From Salvia splendens (lineage: Eukaryota; Streptophyta; Magnoliopsida; Lamiales; Lamiaceae), in the NCBI RefSeq assembly GCF_004379255.2, contig NC_056051.1, forward strand, positions 10,517,968 to 10,581,967: 64,000 bases of DNA, given 5' to 3'. The position numbers and the translations under genes were made by a program. The notes beneath the pieces were generated by a model, which ran no database searches, was not told the origin of the DNA, and saw nothing but the letters and a program-made list of their open reading frames with translations. Positions 32,835 through 45,644 of the stretch are shown piece by piece; positions within the stretch are counted from its first letter, which is position 1; every line of letters begins with the position of its first letter.

Positions 32835-35800
32835 CTAGTATCCGTCCCCATCTAGGGTTCGAATGTTTGGAACACCCATTCGGTCCCAGCGAACGAAGTC
32901 CATGAGGTCTCTTGGTGCAGAATTATGATCCAATTGTCGACCGCTATCAAGCCTTAGGCCCATTCTCGCGAGGAAATCCACCGCCTTGTTCCCCTCCCGG
33001 TGTATGAAGGTGGCTTGGAATTTAAGTTGGCGCTTGAGAAGGATCAATTGCGCCACTACTTGCCGAGCTAGAGCCGGCCCCCACCCTGCTCCATTGACCA
33101 GATTAATGGCTTGCTCGGCATCTGATTCGATCCAGATTGGTAAGTCAAGATCCTTGGCTAAGCACAGCCCATGGATCATGGCCGTCAGCTCAGCCACCAG
33201 AGCCGAGTGTGCTTCAAGGGGCGTGCTAAACGCCACCAGCATGTTGCCCGAGCTGTCCCGAATGATTCCTCCCCCCCTGCTTTGTTGGTCACTTCATTGA
33301 AGGAGCCATCCGTGTTTAGTTTAATCCAAGGGTGGTCCGGGGGGTCCCATTTGATTGCCATGGCTAGCGGCTGCGCCCTAGCTGGTTCCACTTGTTGCGG
33401 GATGTTGATTCTAAGTTTGACCCCTCGCCAATGCTTTGGCTTCAAGTTCCCGTTGGCCATGGAGTTCCGGAATGAACATGTGGATCTGCCATACCACATT
33501 GTGCGGATTGAACCTCGTGTCTTGGTGCCGGCTCATGTTTCATTCCGCCCAGATGAACCACAAGATGAGGTAGGGGATGGCTCGGCTAAGGTGCTTCTTG
33601 TTCGGTTGGTGACATCTTCGCATCCAAGTTTCAATTCTCATTGGGATTGTGTCATTGATTGAGAGGCGGGGGGCCGCCCCATCAAACCACGAATCAAACT
33701 CATTCCATACTCCGCGAGCTCCGTAACCCTGAATGAAGAGGTGTTGGAGGGACTCAATATTCGGTCGAAGAGGGCAACATTGGCACTTGGAGGCAAGTTC
33801 AATCTCCCGCCACTGAAGTTTTGTGTCGACTGGCACCCGATTGGAAAGAAGCCTCCAGATGAAGATGGCTATTGACTTAGTGAGGCCCGCCTGCCAAACA
33901 TCACCCAGGCCTTGAACGATCGGGTTCCGCCCTCGGAGTGTGTCCTACGTCGATGCTACCGTGAATTCCCCGTGCTCAGAGAGGGTCCACCGTGGGATAT
34001 CCTGTTTGTCTTGGAGTATCGGGGTGCTGAGGATGCGATCAATAATATGATGTGGGATGCCGGCTTGATCGTGCAGGAGTCGGAGCTTGGGTTCATCCCA
34101 AGTGCCATTTGTAATGAACTCCGAGACCCGGGTGTTTGGCCTTCCCCTATCATCAAGGCTGAGGTCCCTGAGTGGGCTGTTGCCAAGCCAGATGTCATCC
34201 TAGAAGTAGATATTCCCTTGCCCCACAAGCCACCTCATGTACGGTTGCGCGAGAGTCCAAGCTCTGGAGAGCCTCCTCCATGTAGGGCTACTCCTGCTCG
34301 GCGTTCTCAAGGTAAGTGGTGTGGAGATGGAGCAATATTTTGCCATCATGTATTTTGCCCAAAGGGAGTTTTGTTCCCGAAAGCGCCAGCATAATTTTAT
34401 GTTGAAAGCACGTAAAACCTCCAAAGTTTTCCGAATGCCGAGACCTCCTTCCTCGGTAGGGCGACACATTTGATCCCATCCAATCCAATGGGTTCGCTTT
34501 CTCTCACTCGTAGATCCCCAAAAGAATCGGGCCATTTGTTGATCAAGTTGTTTTAAGGTGCCGGCAGTGGGCTCAATGGCTTGGAAGATGTGTAAGGGGA
34601 TCGCTTCAAGGGTGCTCTTAATCAGCGTGAGCCTCCCTCCAAAAGATAAGTGCCGGTGTGCCCAGCCCAAAATTCTTCTTGCAATCTTTTCACGTAGGAA
34701 GAGGAACATGTCCGTGCGCTTTACACCACGGTAGATGGGGACGCCGAGGTAGAGGAAAGGAAAGGTGCCCCTAATGAAGCCTCCTTCCGCTTGGATCGAG
34801 GGTGCCCAATGGTCATGGATTTCGGCGATATAGAAGTTGCTCTTGGTGAGGCTGACTTGTTGGCCGGAGACATTTTCATAGTTCTCGAGAGAGGCTCGGA
34901 GCCGGCGCAGGGGGGTTGCCGCCACTTGTGTGAATATTATAATATCATCCGCATAAGCTAGGTGGCTGACCTCAATGCATCTCCGCGAGGCCTTAAACAC
35001 CATATCCCTTTGGCCAAGTATAAGCTTATCCCAGGCTCGAGACAGGTAGTCCGCGTCAATTACAAACAACGCAGGGGAAATCGGATCACCTTGCCGAAGT
35101 CCCCGTGTTGATCTGAAGAATCCTGAAAGTACCCCATTGACAAGGATCGAGAACCAACACGAGCCTATGCACCTCTCCATGAGTGAAATCCATGTGTCCG
35201 GGAATCCCATTCGCCGAAGCACCTTGAAGAGGAAAGGCCATTGGATCCTATCATAGGCTTTCGCCATGTCGATCTTCACCGCTACATTAGGCGCTGGGGA
35301 GCATCTTGCAAGTTCATGGAACATCTCTTGGGCCAACAGAGCATTATCATTGAGGAGCCGCCCTTTCACGAAACCATTTTGGTTTGGGGAGATGACCTGT
35401 GGAAGGAAAGGGGAGAGTCGAGTCGTGAGTACCTTGGTGATGATCTTGTTAAAGACGTTGCAGAGGCTGATGGGTCGGTAGTCGGTCCATGACTCCGGCG
35501 ATGCCTTCTTTGGGATAAGGACAATGCTTGTGGCCGTGATGCTCCTTGGCAGGAAGGCCCCTCTGAAGAACTGTCTGATTGCTTCCACTACCTCCGGCCC
35601 CACAATAGTCCAACAGGCTTGGTAGAAAGTGGCGGATAAGCCATCGGGTCCGGGGGCGCTATCTCCGGAAATGCTGAAAACGGCGCTCCTGATCTCGTCC
35701 GCACCCGGCGCATTTGCGATGTCCGCAAAGTGCTCGGCTGAGTGTACTCGCTGGATAAGGTCAAGGTCTGGCTCGTCTAGAACCGGGTTGATGGGCGCTA

Positions 35801-36665
35801 GGAGTTGTTGGTAGAAATCTACCGCTGACTTTTTTATTTCGGCCTCCTCAGTAAGCTCCTGGCCGTTGACACGAATCGAGTGGATGCGTAGGCGAACTCT
35901 TATTTGTTTCACCCAGCTTTGATAGAACCGGGTATTTTTGTCGCCCTCCGCAAGCCATCTCAGGGCTGCCTTTTGCCACCAAAAATCCTCTTTCATTTTC
36001 AGCAACATGATGTACTCGGCAATGTATTTATTGATCATTGTCCTATTTTCCGGTGTTGGCCTTGCCTCGAAGATGGATTGGGCCACGGCAATTCCTTCCT
36101 CCTTTTCCTTGAGGTTGGCATGGATGTTCCCTAAAACTTCTTTGTTCCACGCCTTTAGGGCTCTTTTCACTCTAGCATGTTTGATTTGAATATTTAGGAG
36201 TCCACTCGCCCCCGTACTCTCCTCCCATGCATTTTGCACTACAGCCATGAACCCCCCATGTCGGATCCACATGTTCTGGAATCGGAATGCCTTGCCTTCG
36301 ATGGTAGTGTTCAGCATCTTACATCTTACAAGGACCGGCCCGTGGTCCGAAGCAACCCGAGGGAGGTTCGTAACCCGAGTAGCTTCGAAGGCCCTAGCCC
36401 AACCCTCACTAACAAGCACTCTATCCAATCTTTCAAAGAGGCCGTTTTTGGCCCATGTGAATTCCGCCCCATCGAACCCCGGATCAAGGAGCCTACAGTC
36501 TTCAATTGCCTCTGCGAAGCCGACCATCTCGGCTTGCCTGTTGGTGTCGCTCCCAACCCTATCTCGGTGTGATAGGATGGTGTTGAAGTCGCCACAGATA
36601 ATCCATGGTGATCCTTCGAGGGCCCCAGCAATCTCTCTCATCTTATCCCACAGGAGGTGTCTTTC
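32835..36665 (-). pseudogene. LINE-H1 ORF2 fragment (EN end, RT, zf-RVT, RNase H)
   Basis: Open for more than 800 codons from 36665 to a TAG at 34200 that replaces a Trp codon (NIYF-stop; other copies read FWDDIW). It contains IICGDFNTILS (one G to C change before the EN Asp), ASDHGP, SAPGPDGLSATFYQA, STRGLRQGDPISP and an intact AYADDIIIFTQ box at about 34930-34965. A premature stop also lies at 33950 (STWDT becomes STxDT). zf-RVT follows in 33540-33836, with frame breaks near 33470 and 33290 before the RNase H end (stop 32835-32837). Confidence 0.88.
35496..35589 (-). other. Family A-like tract inside LINE-H1 RT
   Basis: Across this stretch H1 matches LINE-A4 (60403-60500) base for base, while H2, H3 and H4 share a different version (for example GQFFRG or GQFCRG instead of RQFFRG in the protein). 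On both sides H1 again matches the other H copies. This is the pattern of a short gene-conversion or template-switch tract from family A into H1. Confidence 0.65.
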
Positions 36666-36735
36666 GGATCTTGTGTGAGCTGGCTCTTGTGTAAGGCAAG
36701 ATGCGCAATAGCTTGTCGGGCATGCGCAGGCCCCC
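36666..36735 (-). mobile_element. LINE-I fragment flanking LINE-H2
   Basis: Seventy bases of LINE-I RNase H sequence, the same junction with the H 3' end as seen at 45854 and 53379. It is cut at 36665 by the join to H1 EN sequence, with CACA shared at the breakpoint. It shows that H2, H3 and H4 descend from one H-into-I junction. Confidence 0.85.
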
Positions 36736-36945
36736 ATTACGGTGGAGGGTTCGTGGGTCCCTCATCCCTATATATCAAAAAGGGGGATTGCAGAACGTGG
36801 CCATACCCGAAAATGGTGTGCCATAGCAAAGGCAAGAGTAGAAAACGGTCCGACTCCACACGGCTCGGACCCCATCCTACTCCCTTCAAAAGTGCAATTA
36901 AACAAAACAAAGGCTCAATGATCTTCCATCTCCGAGTAACCGACT

Positions 36946-39900
36946 CTAGTATCCGTCCCCATCTAGGGTTCGAATGTTTGGAACACCCATTCGGTCCAAG
37001 CGGACGAAGTCCATGAGGTCTCTTGGTGCAGAATTATGATCCAATTGTCGACCGCTATCAAGCCTTAGGCCCATTCTCGCGAGGAAATCCGCCGCCTTGT
37101 TCCCCTCCCGGTGTATGAAGGTGGCTTGGAATTTAAGTTGGCGCTTGAGAAGGATCAATTGCGCCTCTACTTGCCGAGCTAGAGCCGGCCCCCACCCTGC
37201 TCCATTGACCAGATTAATGGCTTGCTCGGCATCTGATTCGATCCAGATTGGTAAGTCAAGATCCTTGGCTAAGCACAGCCCATGGATCATGGCCGTCAGC
37301 TCAGCCTCCAGAGCCGAGTGTGCTTCAAGGGGCGTGCTAAACGCCACCAACATGTTGCCCGAGCTGTCCCGAATGATTCCTCCCCCCCTGCTTTGTTGGT
37401 CACTTCATTGAAGGAGCCATCCGTGTTTAGTTTAATCCAAGGGTGGTCCGGGGGGGTCCCATTTGATTGCCATGGCTAGCGGCTGCGCCCTAGCTGGTTC
37501 CACTTGTTGCGGGATGTTGATTCTAAGTTTGACCCCTCGCCAATGCTTTGGCTTCAAGTTCCCGTTGGCCATGGAGTTCCGGATGAACATGTGGATCTGC
37601 CATACCACATTGTGCGGATTGAACCTCGTGTCTTGGTGCCGGCTCATGTTTCATTCCGCCCAGATGAACCACAAGATGAGGTAGGGGATGGCTCGGCTAA
37701 GGTGCTTCTTGTTCGGTTGGTGACATCTTCGCATCCAAGTTTCAATTCTCATTGGGATTGTGTCATTGATTGAGAGGCGGGGGTCGCCCCATCAAACCAC
37801 GAATCAAACTCATTCCATACTCTGCGAGCTCCGTAACCCTGAATGAACAGGTGTTGGAGGGACTCAATATTCGGTCGAAGAGGGCAACATTGGCACTTGG
37901 AGGCAAGTTCAATCTCCCGCCACTGAAGTTTTGTGTCGACTGGCACCCGATTGGAAAGAAGCCTCCAGATGAAGATGGCTATTGACTTAGTGAGGCCCGC
38001 CTGCCAAACATCACCCAGGCCTTGAACGATCGGGTTCCGCCCTCGGAGTGTGTCCCACGTCGATGCTACCGTGAATTCCCCGTGCTCAGAGAGGGTCCAC
38101 CGTGGGATATCCTGTTCGTCTTGGAGTATCGGGGTGCTGAGGATGCGATCAATAATATGCTGTGGGATGCCGGCTTGATCGTGCAGGAGTCGGAGCTTGG
38201 GTTCATCCCAAGTGCCATTTGTAATGAACTCCGAGACCCGGGTGGTTGGCCTTCCCCTATCATCAAGGCTGAGGTCCCTGAGTGGGCTGTTGCCAAGCCA
38301 GATGTCATCCCAGAAGTAGATATTCCCTTGCCCCACAAGCCACCTCATGTACGGTTGCGCGAGAGTCCAATCTCTGGAGAGCCTCCTCCATGTAGGGCTA
38401 CTCCTGCTCGGCGTTCTCAAGGTAAGTGGTGTGGAGATGGAGCAATATTTTTGCCATCATGTATTTTGCCCAAAGGGAGTTTTGTTCCCGAAAGCGCCAG
38501 CATAATTTTATGTTGAAAGCACGTAAAACCTCCAAAGTTTTCCGAATCCCGAGACCTCCTCCTCGGTAGGGCGACACATTTGATCCCATCCAATCCAATG
38601 GGTTCGCTTTCTCTCACTCGTAGATCCCCAAAAGAATCGGTCCATTTGTTGATCAAGTTGTTTTAAGGTGCCGGCAGTGGGCTCAATGGCTTGGAAGATG
38701 TGTAAGGGGATCGCTTCAAGGGTGCTCTTAATCAGCGTGAGCCTCCCTCCAAAAGATAAGTGCCGGTGTGCCCAGCCCAAAATTCTTCTTGCAATCTTTT
38801 CACGTAGGAAGAGGAACATGTCCGTGCGCTTTACACCACGGTAGATGGGGACGCCGAGGTAGAGGAAAGGAAAGGTGCCCCTAATGAAGCCTCCTTCCGC
38901 TTGGATCGAGGGTGCCCAATGGTCATGGATTTCGGCGATATAGAAGTTGCTCTTGGTGAGGCTGACTTGTTGGCCGGAGACATTTCATAGTTCTCGAGAG
39001 AGGCTCGGAGCCGGCGCAGGGGGGGTTGCCGCCACTTGTGTGAATATTATAATATCATCCGCATAAGCTAGGTGGCTGACCTCAATGCATCTCCGCGAGG
39101 CCTTAAACACCATATCCCTTTGGCCAAGTATAAGCTTATCCCAGGCTCGAGACAGGTAGTCCGCGTCAATTACAAACAACGCAGGGGGGAAATCGGATCA
39201 CCTTGTCGGAGTCCCCGTGTTGATCTGAAGAATCCTGAAAGTACCCCCATTGACAAGGATCGAGAACCAACACGAGCCTATGCACCTCTCCATGAGTGAG
39301 ATCCATGTGTCCGGGAATCCCATTCGCCGAAGCACCTTGAAGAGGAAAGGCCATTGGATCCTATCATAGGCTTTCGCCATGTCGATCTTCACCGCTACAT
39401 TAGGCGCTGGGGAGCATCTTGCAAGTTCATGGAACATCTCTTGGGCAACAGAGCATTATCATTGAGGAGCCGCCCTTTCACGAAACCATTTTGGTTTGGG
39501 GGAGAGATGACCTGTGGAAGGAAAGGGGAGAGTCGAGTCGTGAGTACCTTGGTGATGATCTTGTTAAAGACGTTGCAGAGGCTGATGGGTCGGTAGTCGG
39601 TCCATGACTCGGGCGACGCCTTCTTTGGGATGAGGACAATGCTTGTGGCCGTAATACTTCGTGGCAGGAAAGCCCCTCTAAAGAACTGGCCAATTGCTTC
39701 CACCACCTCCGGCCCCACAATAGTCCAACAGGCTTGGTAGAAAGTGGCGGATAAGCCATCGGGTCCGGGGGCGCTATCTCCGGAAATGCTGAAAACGGCG
39801 CTCCTGATCTCGTCTGCACCCGGCGCATTTGCGATGTCCGCAAAGTGCTCGGCTGAGTGTACTCGCTGGATAAGGTCAAGGTCTGGCTCGTCTAGAACCG

Positions 39901-41111
39901 GGTTGCTGGGCGCTAGGAGTTGTTGGTAGAAATCTACCGCTGACTTTTTTATTTCGGCCTCCTCAGTAAGCTCCTGGCCGTTGACACGAATCGAGTGGAT
40001 GCGTAGGCGAACTCTTTTTTGTTTCACCCAGCTTTGATAGAACCGGGTATTTTTGTCGCCCTCCGCAAGCCATCTCACGGCTGCCTTTTGCCGCCAAAAT
40101 CCTCTTTCATTTTCAGCAACATGATGTACTCGGCAATGTATTTATTGATCATTGTCCTATTTTCCGGTGTTGGCCTTGCCTCGAAGATGGATTGGGCCAC
40201 GGCAATTCCTTCCTCCTTTTCCTTGAGGTTGGCATGGATGTTCCCTAAAACTCTTTGTTCCACGCCTTTAGGGCTCTTTTCACTCTAGCATGTTTGATTT
40301 GAATATTTAGGAGTCCACTCGCCCCCGTACTCTCCTCCCATGCATTTTGCACTACAGCCATGAACCCCCCATGTCGGATCCACATGTTCTGGAATCGGAA
40401 TGCCTTGCCTTCGATGGTAGTGTTCAGCATCTTACATCTTACAAGGACCGGCCCGTGGTCCGAAGCAACCCGAGGGAGGTTCGTAACCCGAGTAGCTTCG
40501 AAGGCCCTAGCCCAACCCTCACTAACAAGCACTCTATCCAATCTTTCAAAGAGGCCGTTTTTGGCCCATGTGAATTCCGCCCCATCGAACCCCGGATCAA
40601 GGAGCCTACAGTCTTCAATTGCCTCTGCGAAACCGACCATCTCGGCTTGCCTGTTGGTGTCGCTCCCAACCCTATCTCGGTGTGATAGGATGGTGTTGAA
40701 GTCGCCACCGATAATCCATGGTGATCCTTGAGGGCCCCAGCAATCTCTCTCATCTTATCCCACAGGAGGTGTCTTTCGGATCTTGTGCATTTGGCATACA
40801 CGGCCGAAATGGCCAGCGGCCCTAGCAATGCGGTGGGACTTGAGACGCCCATGTAGGATTTCTTCCGAATCACAATCAATATCAAAAGTGTATCCCTCTT
40901 CCGCAAACAACCAGATTTTTCCGGTCATGTTCGATCCAATGTAGGACAGCCCCAGGGCCTTGGAGAACCGGTCCGGATCCGGTGTTGTGAGTGGTTCCAT
41001 TATTGCAAGGAATAAAACATTATGAGATTTAATTAGCCTTTTCAAAACGTTTTGGGTTGACGCATTTGCGATTCCCCTCACGTTCCAAAACATGATATTG
41101 TAAGACATCAT
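36946..41111 (-). pseudogene. LINE-H2 ORF2, many 1-bp frameshifts
   Basis: ATG at 41111, overlapping the ORF1 TAA (41111-41113). Domains in order: EN (IMEPLTTPDPDRF near 40990; SAVYAKCT region frame-broken near 40815; GGDFN region frame-broken near 40710; ASDHGP near 40455), RT (SAPGPDGLSATFYQA near 39750; SPPNQNGFVKGRLL near 39500; AYADDIIIFTQ at about 39040-39075), zf-RVT (37749-38420) and RNase H (36946-37353). Frame changes cluster at homopolymers near 40090, 39430, 39185, 39020, 38560, 38450, 37785 and 37450. Stop at 36946-36948. Confidence 0.85.
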
Positions 41112-41265
41112 TAACAAGTAGGATGCGTACCCGAAGGAGACGAAGTCCCTCCTTGATATTCAATGAGATGTTGCTCTTTGTTCGTTGCGTGCTCCTCGGC
41201 ATCGTCAAATGGAGAGCCGTCTCCAATCCTCTCGGTCCCCACTTGCATGTCCATGGCCGAGTCGT
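41111..41265 (-). pseudogene. LINE-H2 ORF1 C-terminal fragment
   Basis: Last 50 codons of ORF1 (DDSAMD-like start, GTERIGDGSPFDDAEEHATNK region), ending THPTC-TAA at 41111-41113 with the TAATG overlap to ORF2. Cut at 41265 by the inverted junction. Confidence 0.8.
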
Positions 41266-41533
41266 TGACTAGGGGGCGGTGGTTTCTTCTTCTCAAAGTT
41301 TTTAAGAATCACATGAGCACTAACAAATACTACTCCCTCATTGGCGAATGGAGAATTTGATGTCTACAATTGTGAGAAGCGGACGACTCGCCATGCCATG
41401 CAAGTGGGGACCGAGAGGATTGGAGACGGCTCTCCACTTGACGATGCCGAGGAGCACGCAACGAACAAAGAGCAACATCTCATTGAATATCAAGGAGGGA
41501 CTTCGTCTCCTTCGGGTACGCATCCTACTTGGA
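41266..41533 (+). pseudogene. LINE-H3 ORF1 C-terminal fragment
   Basis: Begins in the RGRGF-equivalent sequence with small insertions (41276-41305), then MSTNKYYSL-region and GTERIGDGSPLDDAEE. The usual TGT-TAA end is TGG-AAT here (41530-41535), so the stop is lost and the TAATG overlap destroyed. Confidence 0.75.
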
Positions 41534-44500
41534 ATGATGTCTTATACATATCATGTTTTTGGAACGTGAGGGGAATCGCAAATGCGTCAACCAAAACGTT
41601 TGGAAAAGCTAATTAAATCTCATAATGTTTTATTCCTTGCAATAATGGAACCACTCACAACACCGGATCCGGACCGGTTCTCCAAGGCCCTTGGGGCTGT
41701 CCTACATTGGAATCGAACATGACCGGAAAAATCTGGTTGTTTGCGGAAGAGGGATTACACTTTTGATATTGATTGTGATTCGGAACAAATCCTACATGGG
41801 CGTCTCAAGTCCCACCGCATTGCTAGGCCGCTGGCCATTTCGGCCGTGTATGCCAAATGCACAAGATCCGAAAGACACCTCCTGTGGGATAAGATGAGAG
41901 AGATTGCTGGGGCCCTCGAAGGATCACCATGGATTATCGGTGGCGACTTCAACACCATCCTATCACACCGAGATAGGGTTGGGAGCGACACCAACAGGCC
42001 AGCCGAGATGGTCGGCTTCGCAGAGGCAATTGAAGACTGTAGGCTCCTTGATCCGGGGTTCGATGGGGCGGAATTCACATGGGCCAAAAACGGCCTCTTT
42101 GAAAGATTGGATAGAGTGCTTGTTAGTGAGGGTTGGGCTAGGGCCTTCGAAGCTACTCGGGTTACGAACCTCCCTCGGGTTGCTTCGGACCACGGGCCGG
42201 TCCTTGTAAGATGTAAGATGCTGAACACTACCATCGGAGGCAAGGCATTCCGATTCCAGAACATGTGGATCCGACATGGGGGGTTCATGGCTGTAGTGCA
42301 AAATGCATGGGAGGAGAGTACGGGGGCGAGTGGACTCCTAAATATTCAAATCAAACATGCTAGAGTGAAAAGAGCCCTAAAGGCGTGGAACAAAGAAGTT
42401 TTTGGGAACATCCATGCCAACCTCAAGGAAAAGGAGGAAGGAATTGCCGTGGCTCAATCCATCTTCGAGGCAAGGCCAACACCGGAAAATAGGACAATGA
42501 TCAATAAATACATTGCCGAGTACATCATGTTGTTGAAAATGGAAAGAGGATTTTTGGCGGCAAAAGGCAGCCCTGAGATGGCTTGCGGAGGGCGACAAAA
42601 ATACCCGGTTCTATCAAAGCTGGGTGAAACAAAAAAGAGTTCGCCTACGCATCCACTCGATTCGTGTCAACGGCCAGGAGCTTACTGAGGAGGCCGAAAT
42701 AAAAAAGTCAGCGGTAGATTTCTACCAACAACTCCTAGCGCCCATCAACCCGGTTCTAGACGAGCCAGACCTTGACCTTATCCAGCGAGTACACTCAACC
42801 GAGAACTTTGCGGACATCGCAAATCGCCGGGTGCGGACGAGATCAGGAGCGCCGTTTTCAGCATTTCCGGAGATAGCGCCCCCGGACCCGATGGCTTATC
42901 CGCCACTTTCTACCAAGCCTGTTGGACTATTGTGGGGCCGGAGGTGGTGGAAGCAATTGGCCAGTTCTGTAGAGGGGCTTTCCTGCCACGAAGTATTACG
43001 GCCACAAGCATTGTCCTCATCCCAAAGAAGGCGTCGCCCGAGTCATGGACCGACTACCGACCCATCAGCCTCTGCAACGTCTTTAACAAGATCATCACCA
43101 AGGTACTCACGACTCGACTCTCCCCTTTCCTTCCACAGGTCATCTCCCCAAACCAAAGTGGTTTCGTGAAAGGGCGGCTCCTCAATGATAATGCTCTGTT
43201 GGCCCAAGAGATGTTCCATGAACTTGCAAGATGCTCCCCAGCGCCTAATGTAGCGGTGAAGATCGACATGGCGAAAGCCTATGATAGGATCCAATGGCCT
43301 TTCCTCTTCAAGGTGCTTCGGCGAATGGGATTCCCGGACACATGGATCTCACTCATGGAGAGGTGCATAGGCTCGTGTTGGTTCTCGATCCTTGTCAATG
43401 GGGTACTTTCAGGATTCTTCAGATCAACACGGGGACTCCGACAAGGTGATCCGATTTCCCCTGCGTTGTTTGTAATTGCCGCGGACTACCTGTCTCGAGC
43501 CTTGGATAAGCTTATACTTGGCCAAAGGGATATGGTGTTGAAGGCCTCCCGGAGATGCATTGAGGGCCCCCTGCACCGGCTCCGAGCCTCTCTCGAGAAC
43601 TATGAAAATGTCTCCGGCCAACAAGTCAGCCTCACCAAGAGCAACTTCTATATCGCCGAAATCCATGACCATTGGGCACCCTCGATCCAAGCGGAAGGAG
43701 GCTTCACTAGGGGCACCTTTCCTTTCCTCTACCTCGGCGTCCCCATCTACCGTGGTGTAAAGCGCACGGACATGTTCCTCTTCCTACGTGAAAAGATTGC
43801 AAGAAGAATTTCGGGCTGGGCACACCGGCACTTATCTTTTGGAGGGAGGCTCACGCTGATTAAGAGCACCCTTGAAGCGATCCCCTTACACATCTTCCAA
43901 GCCATTGAGCCCACTGCCGGCACCTTAAAACAACTTGATCAACAAATGGCCCGATTCTTTTGGGGATCTACGAGTGAGAGAAAGCGAACCCATTGGATTG
44001 GATGGGATCAAATGTGTCGCCCTACCGAGGAAGGAGGTCTCGGGATTCGGAAAACTTTGGAGGTTTTACGTGCTTTCAACATAAAATTATGCTGGCGCTT
44101 TCGGGAACAAAACTCCCTTTGGGCAAAATACATGATGGCAAAATATTGCTCCATCTCCACACCACTTACCTTGAGAACGCCGAGCAGGAGTAGCCCTACA
44201 TGGAGGAGGCTCTCCAGAGCTTGGACTCTCGCGCAACCGTACATGAGGTGGCTTGCGGGGCAAGGGAATATCTACTTCTGGGATGACATCTGGCTTGGCA
44301 ACAGCCCACTCAGGGACCTCAGCCTTGATGATAGGGGAAGGCCATTCACCCGGGTCTCGGAGTTCATTACAAATGGCACTTGGGATGAACCCAAGCTCCG
44401 ACTCCTGCACGATCAAGCCGGCATCCCACAGCATATTATTGATCGCATCCTCAGCACCCCGATACTCCAAGACAAACAGGATATCCCACGGTGGACCCTC

Positions 44501-45644
44501 TCTGAGCACGGGGAATTCACGATAGCATCGACGTAGGACACACTCCGAGGGCGGAACCCGATCGTTCAAGGCCTGGGTGATGTTTGGCAGGCGGGCCTCA
44601 CTAAGTCAATAGCCATCTTCATCTGGAGGCTTCTTTCCAATCGGGTGCCAGTCGACACAAAACTTCAGTGGCGGGAGATTGAACTTGCCTCCAAGTGCCA
44701 ATGTTGCCCTCTTCGACCGAATATTGAGTCCCTCCAACACCTCTTCATTCAGGGTTACGGAGCTCGCAGAGTATGGAATGAGTTTGATTCGTGGTTTGAT
44801 GGGGCGACCCCCCGCCTCTCAATCAAAGACACAATCCCAACGAGAATTGAAACTTGGATGCGAAGATGTCACCAACCGAACAAGAAGCACCTTAGCCGAG
44901 CCATCCCCTACCTCATCTTGTGGTTCATCTGGGCGGAAAGAAACATGAGCCGGCACCAAGACACGAGGTTCAATCCGCACAATGTGGTATGGCAGATCCA
45001 CATGTTCATCCGGAACTCCATGGCCAACGGGAACTTGAAGCCAAAGCATTGGCGAGGGGTCAAACTTAGAATCAACATCCCGCAACAAGTGGAACCAGCT
45101 AGGGCGCAGCCGCTAGCCATGGCAATCAAATGGGACCCCCCGGACCACCCTTGGATTAAACTAAACACGGATGGCTCCTTCAATGAAGTGACCAACAAAG
45201 CAGGGGGGAGGAATCATTCGGGACAGCTCGGGCAACATGTTGGTGGCGTTTAGCACGCCCCTTGAAGCACACTCGGCTCTGGAGGCTGAGCTGACGGCCA
45301 TGATCCATGGGCTGTGCTTAGCCAAGGATCTTGACTTACCAATCTGGATCGAATCAGATGCCGAGCAAGCCATTAATCTGGTCAATGGAGCAGGGTGGGG
45401 GTCGGCTCTAGCTCGGCAAGTAGTGGCGCAATTGATCCTGCTCAAGCGCCAACTTAAATTCCAAGCCACCTTCATACACCGGGAGGGGAACAAGGCGGCG
45501 GATTTCCTCGCGAGAATGGGCCTAAGGCTTGATAGCGGTCGACAATTGGATCATAATTCTGCACCAAGAGACCTCATGGACTTCGTCCGCTTGGACCGAA
45601 TGGGTGTTCCAAACATTCGAACCCTAGATGGGGACGGATACTAG
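41534..45644 (+). pseudogene. LINE-H3 ORF2, RT lacking YADD box
   Basis: ATG at 41534. Frame breaks in the first 80 codons (near 41565, 41600, 41695, 41755). EN is then readable (SAVYAKCTRSERHLLW, IIGGDFNTILS, ASDHGP) to about 42540, where 1-bp insertions break it again; a further break lies near 42825. RT runs from about 42860 (SAPGPDGLS) with STRGLRQGDPISP near 43435. At 43565/43566 the segment holding SHLAYADDIIIFTQ is deleted in frame (54 bp relative to 34916-34969 of H1). A TAG at 44534-44536 replaces a Trp codon. zf-RVT (44645-44800) and RNase H follow with a shift in the G run at 45205. Stop TAG at 45642-45644. The catalytic Asp pair loss makes it inactive regardless of frame. Confidence 0.9.

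Larger units (their letters stand above)
32676..36665 (-). mobile_element. LINE-H1, truncated in the EN domain
   Basis: Minus-strand copy of family H, a sister of family A. It starts inside its 3'UTR (the last 60 or so bases, including the terminal hairpins, are missing at the A3 junction) and ends at 36665 in EN, at SERHLLW. The right end is joined through shared CACA to the LINE-I piece that flanks H2. It is nearly identical to 36790-40780 of H2, offset about 4.11 kb, so the two form a tandem duplication. A segment at 35496-35589 carries family A bases instead of H bases. Confidence 0.88.
36736..41265 (-). mobile_element. LINE-H2, left arm of the inverted repeat
   Basis: Minus-strand family H copy from the truncated 3' terminus (loop of the last hairpin, no poly(A)) to the last 150 bp of ORF1. 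At 41265/41266 it meets the plus-strand copy H3 head-to-head. It has an intact YADD-box segment (39026-39079) that H3 lacks. Compared with H1 it shows many single-base indels in homopolymers (for example G runs near 39021 and 39185, T run near 38450), as seen in uncorrected long reads. Confidence 0.87.

Noticed and set aside
43043..43294. Antisense ORFs of 60-170 codons repeated in each LINE copy
   Set aside because: They recur only because the LINE ORF2 recurs; they mirror codon usage of the sense frame and have no domain or start context of their own.
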